Assembly (NCBI GenBank): GCA_911728435.2
Contig: OU452200.1
Span: forward strand, 25,683,715 to 25,747,714
DNA length: 64,000 bases
Direction of reading: 5' to 3'
DNA from: Apoderus coryli
Lineage: Eukaryota; Arthropoda; Insecta; Coleoptera; Attelabidae
Under the pieces are notes generated by a model that worked only from the letters and a program-made list of their open reading frames with translations, had not been told where the DNA came from and searched no databases. Positions 1 through 27,100 of the stretch are shown here, in pieces. The first letter of the stretch is position 1. Every line of letters begins with the position of its first letter. Position numbers and translations under genes: made by a program.

Positions 1-1311
1 GATGTCAGGTACGCATCAATTAGCGCCACAGCACTCGGCGAAAAAGAAAAATATCTGAGTTTTTCACAGAGAAGAGTTTTATCAATGGTGTCGAAAGCCT
101 TCGAATAATCAAGCAAAATCAGAAGACTCATTCTTCCATTATCAGTCGACCTAAGTATATCGTCAATAACATTGGTCAGTATCGTGGTCACACTATACCC
201 ATCCCTGAATCCAGATTGATTTTCTTTAATAATGTTATGACGGGTCAGAAATTTTGATATCTGTGAAAACATGATCTTCTCCAGCACTTTCGATAACACA
301 GGGAGCAAACTAATAGGTCTCAGATGCTTCAATTCAGTGGGATTATTTATCTTTGGCATGTTTCCAGAGATCAGGAAGAACTGATCCAGCCAAACACCCA
401 TTGATAATAAAAGTCAAATGATCTATCAAATAGAAACTAACCAGCTGAAACATGTTACGCGTTATCAAATCAGGACCCATTGCATTACTTTTAATAGAAT
501 TTAAATGCTTTATTACAACTAATCGATCAACAGCCAAAAATTTGAAAGTATCCCGCAATCCACATTCACCCCGGTAAACATTCAATAAGTGAAGTTGATC
601 TTGAGATTTATGGATCCGCTCAGAGGATATGAAATGAGAGTTTATAGACTCCAGATCAGAAAGCAAGCCACAAGTACCCAAGTGAATCTTCGGGTCACGC
701 ACAACATTGAACGATCGAATGGTTTTCCAAGTCTCCCGCGTATCTTTTTTCATTAACACAAACTGCATGTAACTCTTTTTTTCACGCCTAATTGCATAAT
801 TTACCTGATTCTTTAAATCTCTGTAGAAATTCCAATGATTTGGATTCCTAGACTCTTTGAATCTGTTGTAAGCGATATTCCTTTCTTTAATTAGCATTTT
901 AATATTATACGTGAGCCACGGAGCTGGGGGCTTTGTAATTCTAATTGTCTTCATAGGGCAGCAAATGTAAAAAACATATAATAAGTTGTCGTTCAGAAAT
1001 TTTACCATATCATCAACATTATTGATCAAGTAAATTTGATTCCAATCTACTGAAAAAAATACATCATTCAACTGTTCTTGATTCAAGTTTTTTAGACTTC
1101 TGTATGTAATGTATTTATTAAAAGATATCTTTTCGGCGTTTTTAAGATTGCAAGCAACGACACAGTGATCTGTAACTGAATGTAAATTTATCACGGAAGA
1201 ATTACTAATGCTGTCCTCATCTGAAGTTAATATAATATCAATAAGGGTCTCACTGGTAGCGGTAATACGGGTAGGCTGATTTATTATTTGTGACAAACCA
1301 TAGGCTTCCAT
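1..1311 (-). mobile_element. Jockey-like non-LTR retrotransposon fragment (endonuclease C-terminus plus N-terminal RT)
   Basis: Read on the minus strand from 1311, the frame starts in the C-terminal endonuclease region (INQPTRITATSETLIDIIL and SVTDHCVV, the SDH box), continues through the linker and enters RT at SNAMGPDLITRNMF. A small deletion near 345 shifts the frame. The next frame reads PKINNPTELKHLRPISLLPV and reaches the RT block DYSKAFDTIDKTLL, which runs off the left edge. It lies antisense to the AMOT-like gene, presumably in its intron. It is a 5'-truncated, frameshifted pseudogene. Confidence 0.8.
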
Positions 1312-1801
1312 GAAATTATTGAAATGCTCATTAGGAAAGTGTCTGGTATTTCTAACTATAAAACCATATTTTTTTGGCCTCCGTTACTTTGGTCAAGACG
1401 TGATCCACGAAATCAAGCCCTGGATCAAAAATAATTCCAAGATCAACCACAGAATCAACGGAAGATATGACTGTCCTACCCACTCTATACAAATGCTGAA
1501 TTTTACTTTTTTTGTTGGATTTAATTCAATATTATTTTCCCGACACCATTCCAACACATGATCCAAATCAGCTTGAAGCTCATCACAATCATCAATATTC
1601 TCAATTTCAAAGAAAATCTTCAAATCATCCGCAATCAATAACTTGATACAATCAAGTTTGTTAACCAAATCATTTACGACAAGAACAACAAATGGACTCA
1701 AGTTAGAACCCTGAGGAACACCTGAAAGTGAGCGATATGTGTATGACCTGTCCGTAACAAAACCAAATTGGTCCAATTTCTGCAGCAATATCCCATGATC
1801 T
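1312..1801 (-). mobile_element. Second non-LTR RT fragment (palm C-terminal half)
   Basis: Minus-strand reading from about 1801 gives LDHGILLQKLDQFGF, then the RT signature SGVPQGSNLSP and a decayed active-site box (IADDLKIF where FADD is expected). A frameshift near 1480 is followed by DLGIIFDPGLDFVDHVLTKV, the usual post-RT block. It ends at GFIVRNTRHFPN and abuts directly the endonuclease fragment to its left. Because later RT sequence precedes endonuclease sequence, this is a separate or rearranged copy. Confidence 0.75.
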
Positions 1802-1849
1802 AATTATGAAGTTAAATATCAAAAGTAACCTATTGCTGTAAAGCAGATC

Positions 1850-2250
1850 AAAAATGCTTTCAAATGATGAATCACTCGACCCCTACTGCTTTTAAAAAAT
1901 TTCAGGATTGTGTGCACCTCTATCACATGGCTAAAGCGATTTCTACCAAAAATTAATGGGTTCATCCGTGGAAGAATACATACAGAGACACACATTCAGA
2001 TATACTTCCATTTGGAAATGGTCTTAATCGTCTCAGGGGACTTCAAAATGGTGATATCAGTCTTTATCTCAAATTTTTTTAGCGCGTTCCCAATACTTTC
2101 CCTAAGCGGGAAAATAAAATGAGGCTGATAGTTGTCAAAATTGATACATACTAAATTGTTGGAAATATCGGGTTTCTTGAGAGCCACAACAGCTGCTTCA
2201 TGGTTTTCAAGAGTATCTTCTCCAGGATATTGTGAGAATTGATTTATAAT
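1850..2250 (-). pseudogene. Unidentified decayed ORF, probably transposon-derived
   Basis: A minus-strand frame open between about 2230 and 1996 reads CINFDNYQPHFIFPLRES and continues to a stop after ISKWKYI. It has a protein-like composition, but I do not recognise a family. It sits between the RT fragments and the first AMOT-like exon. Confidence 0.25.
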
Positions 2251-2361
2251 CTCTTGTCCAACTTAGTCCGAAATATTGGACCAATAGACGTTCCCACAAT
2301 ACCGCTGGATGATGTCATTTTGCACTATTTATAAATATTTTTATTTATTCTATATTTACAG

Positions 2362-17538
<15,177 letters not shown>

Positions 17539-17572
17539 TTTCGAATTTTTATGAAAATATGTTTTTATAAGA

Positions 17573-17578
17573 AATAAA
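17573..17578 (+). terminator. Polyadenylation signal of the AMOT-like gene
   Basis: AATAAA lies 35 bp after the stop codon and is followed within 25 bp by a T-rich stretch. This implies a very short 3' UTR; longer alternatives are possible because the downstream sequence is AT-rich. Confidence 0.6.
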
Positions 17579-17579
17579 T

Positions 17580-19560
17580 TGTTTCAATTAAGGTATTGAA
17601 AACACGTTAGATATAAACTCTAGTTTAAATATTCTTAATAACCAAGTTCTTTAACAAAACATATTTTTCTACATGATACATTGATTTTTTTGGAGTTGGA
17701 TGCTTTCTGCAAAAATGAAAATTGAGTTATTTAAATCTAATTAGAAATATACACACAAAATGAGTAGGTAAATATCTAGATATTCGGTGTTTGTTTTTCA
17801 ATATTGACACCTCCTTTTGGTAGTTACAGGCAATCGAATAGTACATTTAACGTAAATTAGTAAGCTTTGATTCTGCTATAGTTTTTTCTTGAGGCCACAA
17901 GTCGACCAAATTATAAATACATTACTCTGATTCTCAGGTTGTTGTATTCTCGGTTATTTCTTTATAGTGCTATAACCATCAAGAGGGTTTTGTTGAATAT
18001 AAATTGAAAAAGCTCACTTTTTTTCTTCTGGTAGATCTCATATTTAGACAGTTAATTTTATCACCGTCAACAGAAATTTTTCTATTGCCTAGTTATGTTT
18101 TTTTTCTATATTTGTTATACCAAAAAAGTCTTTCGAAGTCATCTCCAAGACTAGAAATGGTTTTCTTTCTACACTTTTTATTATATCGCCTGAAAATCGA
18201 GTGCAATCAACTTTAACATGAACTCATACATTTCAAAATAATCCTATCTTGATGTCAAGATATTTAAATTAATGCGAAATATCAGTGTAACATTACGAGT
18301 CTGTCCTTCGGAAGAATCGCTCCACAAAATAAATTGTTTAACTTCGAGGGTTAAATTGTTTTAGATAAGCTCTATCAAGTACGATCCTACTTCATGTACC
18401 CCACTTCCAGCGACACATTCAGCCTAAACGTAGCAATAACCACTGTGCACTCCCGCATTGTATAATACGATTTGAGTTAGAAGTCTTGGCAGTGTGAGCG
18501 TTTTTTCAAATCAAAATAAAGGCACTCGTATTCATTCATAGCCGTTTCGAAATCTTACTTCCTGATCTTCGTGTATATTTCGCATCGCTAAGGTGTTGTT
18601 TATTGTGTTGAATGAGTTGTTATTTTCTTCATTTCTCTTATCTATTTTTATTTATATTTATTGAGTGTTTTGGTTCGCAAGACTTGGAGAAAATATATAT
18701 ATACGTACAGGTTGTTGTACCTCTTCTGTTAAAATTTTTAACATTTTGGCAACAGTCACGTTTGGACGAAACATATTTTGGATTTTATTTATTAATTCTT
18801 CCTACTTCTGATCAGAGGATGTTTTTCACATCACTCACTCGCATTACCTACCTATTGGCTCAAAGGGCAAACCAATAGCGACTGTCGACCATGTGATTTG
18901 GATGCATTTTGCATGGGGCGGTCTATGTACGCAAGGGTCCCCTTAAATAAATATTCATTCAGAAGCCTTGTTTCGTTTAGTAGTAGTAGTAGTTTAGGTG
19001 TGGAAGTTTTCTGTCTAAAATATGGTTGAATACGTATTCAGAATATTAACATTTTCTCCTGAACCTCAAGCGAGCGCTTCCATTTACTGCCATACTTACT
19101 AAACAATGTATGTATAATATGAATTGAAAAATGAGTAAAAGTAAGCCTAAACTGGAAATACTTCATTGTTATTAAATTTAACGTTTACGTTTACATTTCA
19201 ATGCTGGTAAAACCGAAAAATACAGGAGTTTTAATCGTTATTTACGTAATTGGTGGGATATGGACATTATTAACGTACGCATGTGAAGGTTGCACGACGT
19301 GGCCGTAGGCTCCTCCAAGCTTTTCGCAAATAACATTTTTCAGGAAGATGTGAGAGTGTATCTTCAGTGTTTGAAGCTCATATTAGTAAATGATTTGTCA
19401 ATAGAATATTTTAGTCAATATCAGTCACTCCTCGATAGATCACTTCAGAAAAAAATATAATATTTTCGTTTTCTTCGATTTTTTGTAACTTAGATCCTTG
19501 TAGCCTGCAGTTTTAGGCCACTGGTTTTCCTTCAAACAGTACAAGAAACAATATAAAACT
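17580..19560. other. Intergenic, no gene seen
   Basis: About 2 kb downstream of the AMOT-like gene. Open frames are short and low-complexity. A (TAG)n run near 18980-18995 leads into a repeat (about 18955-19020) that recurs inverted at about 60695-60765. Confidence 0.6.
18955..19020 (+). repeat. Dispersed repeat shared (inverted) with about 60695-60765
   Basis: The block GTGGAAGTTTTCTGTCTAAA and flanking GAAGC-TTGTTTC and GTTTAG elements match the reverse complement of the other location. Confidence 0.55.
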
Positions 19561-19589
19561 GTAGTTGAGTCTGTCCAAAAATAAGTACG

Positions 19590-20880
19590 TGTGATATCGA
19601 TTTCTAATTATTCTTTAAATGTTTTTGAAAGTTCCAATCGAAGAATCAACAGTGGTTGCGTAGGAGCTACCCTTGCTTTTGCACCCAATAGTGATACTTC
19701 TACTAGATGTTCGTTAATTATTCATAGATAAAATACTGAGGCAAAGGCTTGTTTACTACATCACAACATGTATATAGTTCGATACGATTGGAATTTCGAA
19801 TAAATGAGCAAATTTCGTCTATACTATCGTACCATCCGATTCCGGCCTTCCATATTTCTTGTATAATTATTCGTCCTCGTATTGTAAATATTACTAGTAG
19901 TCCAAGAGGATCATAGATAGTCATAACATTTTTAAGAATTTCTGGCTTTGTGGGTCTTCATATCGTGGCGTTAACATTTTCCTCAATTATATTATTAAGT
20001 TTTTAATAAATTGAGTACACGCAGGCGAACAAGTTGCTCCAAAAGTCATTACGGTCGTTCTGTAGACATTGCATTTTTTTATCTCAATTTCTTCTCCACA
20101 AAAATCGTTGTGAATCTTGATCTTCGGGTCTTATTCTTACCTGTTCTTCGTTGTCTAAATATCAAAAGAACTGCTGTTAGTGATTGAAGTAGATACGCAC
20201 CAGGTAACAGATTATCGTTTAAACTCATACCATTTGATTTAGATGCGGTGTCGAAAACCAAACGTAGTTTTTGTGGCTTTTTGGGGTTAATTACACCAGT
20301 GTGGTAAATACCAACACCTGGGCCCTTCATGAGATGCTTCTTCGTCGGTTAATTTCACGGCATAATTTTTTGCTAAATATTTATCTTTATTTTCACAGTA
20401 TCTGTGTCGAAAATTGTCGACTTTGTCTATCTGTCTTTCCATACAGGAGAGTCTTCTTTCCATAAAAGTCGGATTCCAAAATGATTATCTAGTCGTTTAG
20501 CTGTTTCGTTCATAATTTGTGGTGCTCTTGTCTCGTTTTTGTATGCGCAATGTTTGAGAGATACCCCGAAGACGTCGATTGTGAAAGATTGTTTTACCAA
20601 TTCATGCAAAGTGTCTTCCGCAACTTCTTTATTACATATATGGTAATTGAAAGTAAGTTCTGGAATACTCTCATTATATTTCCCATGCAAAATCCATCCC
20701 AAATTTGTTTTTGATGCAATAGGCAGATTTTCGTTGTCTTGAACAACTTTCTTTGCTACTGTTAGTCCTATCTTGTCTTGGCCGATTAGAATCGTTGGCC
20801 TATCTGATATAGGTATGCCTTTCAAATGATGATGACACGGGATTTTCGTCTTTATGCATTGACATCTTTATACTCTACTG
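19590..20880 (-). pseudogene. BEL/Pao-type LTR retrotransposon pol fragment
   Basis: Minus-strand pieces in order: PTILIGQDKIGLTVAKKVVQ and LPIASKTNLGWILHGKYNES (protease/RT boundary, about 20825-20600), WYLPHH-like and [20 protein letters not shown] with [16 protein letters not shown] (RT start, about 20330-20150), and MTIYDPLGLLVIF with IQEIWKAGIGWYDSI (about 19924-19800). These blocks are characteristic of BEL/Pao pol. Stops and frameshifts separate them. No LTRs, gag or integrase were found, so it is a truncated relic. Confidence 0.8.
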
Positions 20881-21637
20881 AAATACTGTTCTTGCGTTTC
20901 TTTTAGATTGTGATATGTTATTATATTATAAATTTCTGGTACTTGCCAAGATTTGTGTTCTCTAACTTATTTTGTACCATAACAATGAATGGTTCAAGAC
21001 TGTTTGCTAAATAACGATTATCAAAATAAGTCCTTCGCACAGCCAAGCAAAGCAAATATGAGCTCAACATGATACGAAAAAGACATCACCCCTCCCACAC
21101 CTCCAACACTATTTAACTTCCATAAGAAAGGTCCCATACTTACATTTGAATGATTTTGGTTTTAAGAATTTCAGATTGTTCGGTATGCTATTATATAGTT
21201 TATAAATATTGTAATAATATATAACTATTTAATACCTATATAACTATCGAAATATATATAGAATCAGAAACACGCTCTTAACCTGAATCAATGTCAATGT
21301 ATAATTCCCCCTAATCTGACCATTACTTAACAAAATAACCCCAAATCTCGCTATTCAAATCCATTCCAAAAACTCGGTTTTGTATCTCTTCCGTTATCTT
21401 GAATGTAATTAAAGTTAAAGAATATTTTCGTAATTTCGGATAATATTTTTACTGGTCCAAAATGTCCGTAATTTTTATAGTTGTTAAGTACATTAATTTA
21501 TTAATCTGAAAAGAAGACAACATGTACCTATAACCGGCAGCTCTGTGAACCTAGGGGGATAGAGAACTACAGAACGCGGTGTCGATATAACTTCATAGTT
21601 AAGGCCCTATGCAAAGAAACAGCCATATGTATAGTAC

Positions 21638-21713
21638 GACACAGTTAAGAATGATACACTTTTATATGGATAGCCCATTTAAAAGCGTATATTCTTAACT
21701 GTGTCGTACTTTA
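21638..21713. repeat. Imperfect hairpin, about 31-bp arms
   Basis: AGTACGACACAGTTAAGAAT and its continuation are inverted at about 21680-21713 (ATTCTTAACTGTGTCGTACT). It lies immediately left of the Tc1 element and may be a small foldback relic. Confidence 0.6.
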
Positions 21714-21722
21714 AGTATATTA

Positions 21723-23097
21723 CACTCACGGACAAAATTATTACATATTTTATTTTAGGTCTTTATTTTTTTCCCCCTTTAACACTTTTGTGATTTCAGT
21801 TGCTAAATCTGTTACATTGAAGTGTTCTACGTATATTGCAATTTATTACAGATAAAATAATGTTTAGACATAGCGATACCGTTAAATTATATCTGAATAA
21901 TCGGAAGACTATAAACGTAGCATAGTGTGCCTTGACGACTAAACAATCGCTTCTCTTTATTTGACGTTGTCAGACTGACATTTTTATTGCATTATTTCTT
22001 CAATCTGTAGTTTCAGTTAGTGAGATGCCACGTTTAAATGGGTTAGCTTCGGTTAAAATTGTTTGTTTAATCAATGAGGGGTACAGACAGGAAGACATTG
22101 CACAAAGATTGAATGATGATCAATCGACTGTTTTTCGCGTACTAAAACGTTACAATGAGACTGGAGTATAGTTAAGGAGGTCGATTTGAAGCCAAGACGT
22201 TCTGCTAGAGTTCCGGCTTCTTGCACTCCATAAAATCGGACGGTTACATTTTGCAAGAGCACATGCTGACTGGATTGAACATCAATGGAAAAAGTTCTTT
22301 TTACAGACGAAACAAGAATACAATTATGGAAGCCTGATGGACGTAGTCGAGTATGCAATAATCTTAGCTTTGGTGGTGATTCCATTATGCTATGGGCTGG
22401 CATTAGTTGGGAGAATCGCACGGAGCTCATTGAAGTGAATTTAAGGATGAATGCTGACTGGTACATACTCAACATCCTTGCAGAACATGTTATACCATAT
22501 GCCGGCTTTACTGGACATTATAACTTTGTGCTAATCACGATAATGCCCGTGCTCATGCAGCAAGAACAGTAAACCAGTACATTGAGGATGTCGGGATTAC
22601 GAAGCTAGAGTGGTCACCATACAGTCCTGACGCAAATCCCATAGAACATGTATGGGACATCCTAAAAAAAATATTCGAGCACGCAATCCAGCTCCTAAAC
22701 TCAATTACACAATTAAGGATCGCTGGACAGTAAGAATGAAATCGAATACCACAAGAATTCATCAAAGATCTTTTGCGCAGTATGCCTAGGAGGATGCAGG
22801 CTATCGTTAGAGCTAGAGGAGGAGATACTAAGTACTAAATTGTTATTCTTTTGTCTTAAACTAATGTATCGTGAAGATGTTGTTGTTCTTTCCTAATTAA
22901 ACCATATTATCAAAAACACGCCATTTCACTAATTTCTCCACGAATCTATTGTTAAGCTTCAATATGTCATTTATTTGATTATTAATAACGTAAAAGACTG
23001 TAATGTAACACATTTAGCAACCGAAATCACAAAAGTGTTAAAGGGAAAAAAAAATAAGGACTTAAAATAAAATATGCAATAAGTTTGTCCGTGAGTG
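21723..23097 (+). mobile_element. Tc1-like (DD34E) transposon, full length with decayed transposase
   Basis: TA duplications at 21721-21722 and 23098-23099 bound 1,375 bp. Long TIRs (about 90 bp) start CACTCACGGACAAA and share TTTAACACTTTTGTGATTTC. The plus-strand transposase starts at ATG 22025 (MPRLNGLASVKIVCLINEGY, helix-turn-helix), then an internal deletion and stops. It resumes as LRRLGRLHFARAHADWIEHQ, VLFTDETRIQLW (first Asp), HDNARAHAARTVNQY after a frameshift (second Asp), and SPDANPIEHVW (Glu). I count 34 residues between the second Asp and the Glu. Not functional as it stands. Confidence 0.9.
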
Positions 23098-23109
23098 TAT
23101 TTATGTTGG

Positions 23110-24340
23110 CAAAAGAGAGTAATGCATATTAACAATAAGGATATAGAAGAACAAGGTTTAAAAATGGACTGACGCGACTTTAAAAAACCAAAAATTTTAA
23201 ATTGACGAAATCAACTAAAAATGTTAAAATAAACCCTCAAAAGTTGTGGCAAGAATTTACATTATCTTTCTATCATTTGCGCAAGTCTTATATCGAATTT
23301 ATCAGGTTACTGCTATGAAATTGTCAATATTTAGGACTGTGTCAATATTACGTACATTATAAAATGTTATTTAAATAATAACAAATAACCATATCTTAAG
23401 ATTTCATTTGATTCTACCAGAAGGAAATGTTCCGCGTTTGTCAAGTCTTATCTGCATTTCTTTAAAATAAAGCTTAGTGGATAGGATGTCTCGCAAACAT
23501 TGTATAAAGTTAATAATAAACAACGGATATAGACAATGGAAAATATATGTAGCTTGGTTTTTCTGAAAATTATTGTGTGAAATGTTTAAGTTTTAAGTGA
23601 CCCACATTTTTCAAAAACGATACACAATTTCGATATCGCCACGCTGGATCAATAGTTTATTCAGCGATTATTAAAGTTTAAGACTTAAACTGTGGCAGTT
23701 ATTTATTCAATCATTGAAACAGACTACAAAGAGTCCGAAAAGCCGACGATGCAAAACAACAACAAAGCCAAGTAAATATATTAACAAAAAAGAGCAAAAA
23801 AAATTAAATATTATATCAAAGTGAAAAAAGAAAACAATTTTAATTAATCCTCGCCAATTTAAACTTTTTATATGCATACTTCATTTCTAAAAAGTGCCTT
23901 ATTTATTCAATGTTCTAAGTGTCTATCGAAAATTTTATATTGTACACAAAATTGTTTGTATTGTTAAAAATAAAATATTTTAAATTTTATTTGCATTTTC
24001 AATTATTCGATATCCCACTGATAAAAACAAAATAATTTTAAAAGAATGGTAAGCACTATTCTTAAATTTAAGACTATTCGGTGGAGTATTAGTCCAATAT
24101 GGGTGTCCTAGCCCACACCAACCAAAGCAATTTAAAGGCATTTCTGGTTTGAAAAGGACAAAATGGCGAACCACGTCAATTTTGTTTTCAAAGGGGAAAT
24201 AAGATCCGATTATTTTAGAAGCCTCAAATTGAAACCGCACACGGGGGTGACATCCAGCGGGGTCGACTAGTACATCATTTGAAAGGTCATTAAAGCCGTC
24301 GCATTTTTTGAGTATTTTTGACAGTTTTTTCAAATCAGGG
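23110..24340. other. No recognisable gene
   Basis: AT-rich sequence. A minus-strand open frame of 117 codons at 23980-24333 has no motif I recognise and sits beside a transposase relic, so it is not called as a gene. Confidence 0.5.
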
Positions 24341-24429
24341 TACTACTTATTGTGTGTTATTTAGTAACAATAAAACATTTTTTTTGACTGGCAAAAACTT
24401 GATTACATTTTTGTTTATTATCGTCGATT

Positions 24430-24830
24430 CATCGGACCAGAACCCGCAACTGGCATAGGGTATCGCGAAAACGGTTTAGCCATTGGATTGAAATGTGACA
24501 TACTTATTTCTCTAAATATAAGGATTTGTTAGCCATACACTACTGAATGAAATGGCAACAATAGGTGTCCGAACGGGTTCGGCAACCAAGTGGAAAACCT
24601 TTCTAAATTAAAACGGATAAAGCATTTCTTTATGCAAGATATTCCAAATAGAAGATTTTGCCATTTCTGGATACATTGCAGCCAATCGTCTTACGCTAAT
24701 TTCAGGGTTTTCTTCAACTTTCATCAAAATCTTTTCTTCATTGTCTTCTGTCACATCAGCATGTCTTCCCGTTTTATATTTTTTAGGATATACTGATCCC
24801 GTTTCAATAATCAATATTCAGTCGATGATG
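24430..24830 (-). pseudogene. Transposase N-terminal (helix-turn-helix) relic
   Basis: Minus-strand 24814-24608 reads ETGSVYPKKYKTGRHADVTE, then ENPEISVRRLAAMYPEM and SSIWNILHKEMLYPF. This is the second HTH unit typical of insect IS630/mariner-related transposases. The frame further left (GFWSDEST) resembles a catalytic block. Highly decayed. Confidence 0.55.
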
Positions 24831-24999
24831 CACAGCCACAAATCTGCGGCGATCGGGATGTCTTCGGTTGGCATATTTTTCCGCATATCTACGTAGTTGA
24901 CAACCAAAGTCTCTAAATATACCACAGGAGACCTAGTAACCGATCACGAGTCGTGTATCGACGAAACAGCCGTCTGGTGAAAGTATAGTGGTTGACAGA

Positions 25000-26400
25000 T
25001 AAACTTTCGAAATTAAGTTTTGTTTTGTTAAACAAGCCCGTATCCAATATATTTTTGTTAGCTATCGTACACAATACTAAAAGTCACAGGATTTTGGGAG
25101 TCAACTTCGACGTAGGTAATGCCATAGAATAAATAAAGAGAATATGAACTCCCACCACTTTCTATTGTCCTGTGCGAGGCAGGTGGTAGCCATTTTTTAA
25201 TATACACGACAGATCTGTATTTACGTTTTATTGAAATTACAGGATAGGTAAAGAACAGGGGAGTAATAGAATTATTTTATAATAGAATTACATCTTTATT
25301 AATTATAAATCAAATACTTTTACTCATGTTTCCATATAACCATTTTATTTTTATTTATATTTTTAAAATTTCTATTGATTAATTTTAATGTAACCTTAAC
25401 CTAAAATATAATGTTGTAACATATTTTTTTGGGAAATTAGAATATGGATGTTCAAACGTTACATTTTCGTTTAAATTAATAAAATTATTAATAAGATTTA
25501 ACTTAATTAAACAATTTTCAAAATTATTTTGAAATATATTTTCTAATTTGGGAATGTATTGTTCAGCTCTAAAGAAAAAAAAGTGTAATTGATTACGAGC
25601 AAATATAAATTTATTAATTTTAGATAGAGTAAAATAAAATTGTTCTAATTTGTGCAATAGGTCTACCGATTTTCAATTCCTTAAGTATAATTGAGAATGT
25701 ATTATATTTTACCTGGTTATAGCCTTCAGGAAAACAACGCAAGCGCACATGTTGGGAATTTCCCATTATATACCTACAAAACATGCTAAAATCACCCCCA
25801 ATAAATGGGCAATAAAACCTGAGACGAGAATTTACTACCTGGTAATATCTATAATAGTTAAAATATGTAATTCAAATTTAATAAACACTGTCAGAATTTA
25901 ATAGAATTTTTGCACTCATCTAGTAAGATGTAGTGGACTTTTATGGGCAAATAGACGGAACCAAGTTATAAAAGATAAGGGCCACTGTGCTGCGAAATTA
26001 AGCGAAGTTATTCATGTTTTTTAAAAAATTTGTGTGATTTTTTTAGGCAAGTAAGCTCAATCTTTTAAACAGTTTGTTTAGAAATATTTGTTTTTCAAAA
26101 TAACAATTGGTAATTTGACCTATGTGATATTATTTCTTCTTACTTACCTTTTACTATCCATCGGGAAATTAAAGAATGATAAATTGCAGTTATAATATTT
26201 ATTCCTGCAATTCTTCGCAGTACAAATCATTCCGCCTCTGCTTTTTTGCATTTCAAAATAAACAATATCACTCTCAAAAGTTTATAAAACAAAAACACAC
26301 AATATAACTATGTATAAGTGTATAAGAAAACATGGCGATTTTGAGTGCGCAATAATATGCGCAATCTCTTCCCCCACCAGCAAGATCACATTCTCTGTTT
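25000..26400. other. AT-rich stretch, no supported gene
   Basis: It contains one 90-codon minus-strand frame (25385-25657) rich in Phe/Asn/Ile/Leu, as expected from AT-rich DNA. No homology is recognised. Confidence 0.5.
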
Positions 26401-26419
26401 ATTTATTCTATGGTAATGC

Positions 26420-26860
26420 TTCCAGCAATAAACTATGATCTGCTTTATAGAGATCAATTGATCCTGCTAGGGGGGAGTTACAAAGTGCGGATTATTGCTG
26501 GTTTACTGATAGTTCAAAGACAAACTCCGGTACAGGTCCGGAGTATACGGAGGGAGACCCAAGACAGGAATTCCACAATGTCTAGATTCGCACGCTACTG
26601 TATTTCAGGCCTTTGATATGAGTGCTCAGGAGCCCGTGCAGGAGCACTGTGCGCGAAAGTCAATAAACATTTTATCTGATAGCCAAGCGGCCATTTAGGC
26701 TCTAAGCTCATGCAGATCCACATCAAGAACAGTGTGTAATTGTCAAAACAGAGTCTTTAATATCTAGATAAACAATAATCTGACTCTGGTCTGGGTCCCT
26801 GGCCACTCTGGGTTAAAAGGAACTGAAACAGCCGACTCCCTGCGAATTATCTAGGGTGAG
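26420..26860 (+). pseudogene. Non-LTR retrotransposon RNase H domain fragment
   Basis: Plus-strand blocks include WFTDSSKTNSGTGPEYTEGD (first Asp), NILSDSQAAI (third acidic site) and NNNLTLVWVPGHSGLKGTE followed by TADSL. They are separated by stops and shifts. The same domain is much better preserved at 48880-49250, so this is a decayed relative. Confidence 0.75.
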
Positions 26861-27100
26861 TATGGGGCTTTACTTATAATTCGAAAGAAGTAGTTTATTG
26901 TGAATTTCAAAAATATTGATCGAGATTTAAAAATTGTTAATTTTATAAGATAAAAAGTCATAGGTGTATTAATTATAGAAAAAATACATTTCCTGTCAAA
27001 CTAAAACAAATATGAATCGACAAGTACCTAGAGATTTGAATTTGTGGTGTTTCAGTTAATTTTTAATAAGTTATAATTTTCGTTAAATAATAAGTTAATA

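Noticed and set aside
19590..20880. Complete LTR retrotransposon
   Set aside because: Only pol fragments are visible; no LTR pair, primer-binding site, gag or integrase was found in the flanks.
23980..24333. 117-codon minus-strand ORF
   Set aside because: Some protein-like character, but no recognised family and no start context; probably part of an old transposon, so not called as a gene.
25385..25657. 90-codon minus-strand ORF
   Set aside because: Phe/Asn/Ile/Leu-rich composition expected of AT-rich DNA; no motif, no splice context and no neighbouring support.
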